From assembly GCA_003543115.1 (NCBI GenBank), contig DPJH01000002.1:1-5146 (forward strand): a stretch of 5,146 bases of DNA, given 5' to 3'. Positions within the stretch are counted from its first letter, which is position 1. Every line of letters begins with the position of its first letter. The DNA is from Candidatus Moraniibacteriota bacterium. GTDB taxonomy: Bacteria; Patescibacteriota; Minisyncoccia; Moranbacterales; UBA2206. The notes below the pieces were generated by a model. The model saw only the letters and a list, made by a program, of their open reading frames with translations, did no database searches and was not told where the DNA came from. A program made the translations under genes and the position numbers. Below, in pieces: positions 5,122-5,146 of this stretch.

Positions 5122-5146
5122 ACAAACAAAAAACAAGATCGTGTAT
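5122..5146. repeat. Direct repeat, copy 2 (25 bp, cut by window end)
   Basis: This copy is identical to 2621-2645 over all 25 bases and in the same orientation, and it runs into the last base of the window. The base before it (T5121) differs from copy 1. As with copy 1, on the minus strand its T tract points toward a downstream minus-strand gene (GIY-YIG here, SHOCT there). That the sequence ends inside a repeat suggests an assembly break. Confidence 0.85.

Noticed and set aside
2621..5146. Integron cassette array with attC sites
   Set aside because: The spacing and bulged inverted repeats are suggestive, but the conserved attC core (RYYYAAC/GTTRRRY) is not evident, no integrase is present, and the 2.5 kb between copies holds genes on both strands rather than one cassette gene.

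Overview
The window is AT-rich bacterial DNA carrying small, loosely packed genes on both strands. I can support eight protein genes. Two of them (positions 4009-4176 and 4620-4766) are very short. Genes end in TGA as well as TAA and TAG, so the UGA=Gly code of Gracilibacteria/SR1 does not apply. The mix suggests a Candidate Phyla Radiation (Patescibacteria, Parcubacteria-like) genome: a GT4 glycosyltransferase, a SHOCT membrane miniprotein, a YggT protein, an lmo0937-type miniprotein, a short ribbon-helix-helix protein and an 85-residue GIY-YIG protein. Most genes also lack a clear Shine-Dalgarno site. There is no rRNA or conserved marker gene, so this placement is inference from family flavour. 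The uneven length, and an end that falls inside a repeat, suggest that the window is a whole assembly contig.

Layout, left to right. A plus-strand terminator (5-43) closes a gene lying off the left edge. A minus-strand gene for an unrecognised exported protein (140-730) has its own terminator (70-114) and a candidate promoter with a consensus -35. An AT-rich gap with no convincing gene follows (731-1103). Next is a lone GT4 glycosyltransferase (1104-2132), then a bidirectional terminator shared with a convergent SHOCT-domain membrane miniprotein (2247-2483, minus). Between that gene and a minus-strand PAS-GAF sensor protein (2745-3695) lies a compact GC-richer insert (2607-2740). It holds a perfect 16-bp palindrome and a structured element bounded by long inverted repeats. 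A 312-bp divergent spacer follows. Then comes a plus-strand group: a ribbon-helix-helix regulator (4009-4176), a YggT-family membrane protein (4244-4600) and an lmo0937-type membrane miniprotein (4620-4766). A 15-bp-stem terminator (4782-4816) separates these from a convergent GIY-YIG protein (4812-5069, minus).

The genes do not form a single pathway. The common theme is the cell envelope and signalling: three small membrane proteins, one secreted protein, one sugar transferase and one cytoplasmic sensor with no output domain. The RHH-YggT-lmo0937 trio is the only plausible operon.

The least explained feature is the structured repeat. Its outer 25 bp (2621-2645) recur exactly at the last 25 bases of the window (5122-5146), in the same orientation. 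The visible copy starts 4 nt after the PAS-GAF stop. Read on the minus strand, it is a long imperfect stem followed by a T tract, so it may be a dispersed element that also ends transcription.
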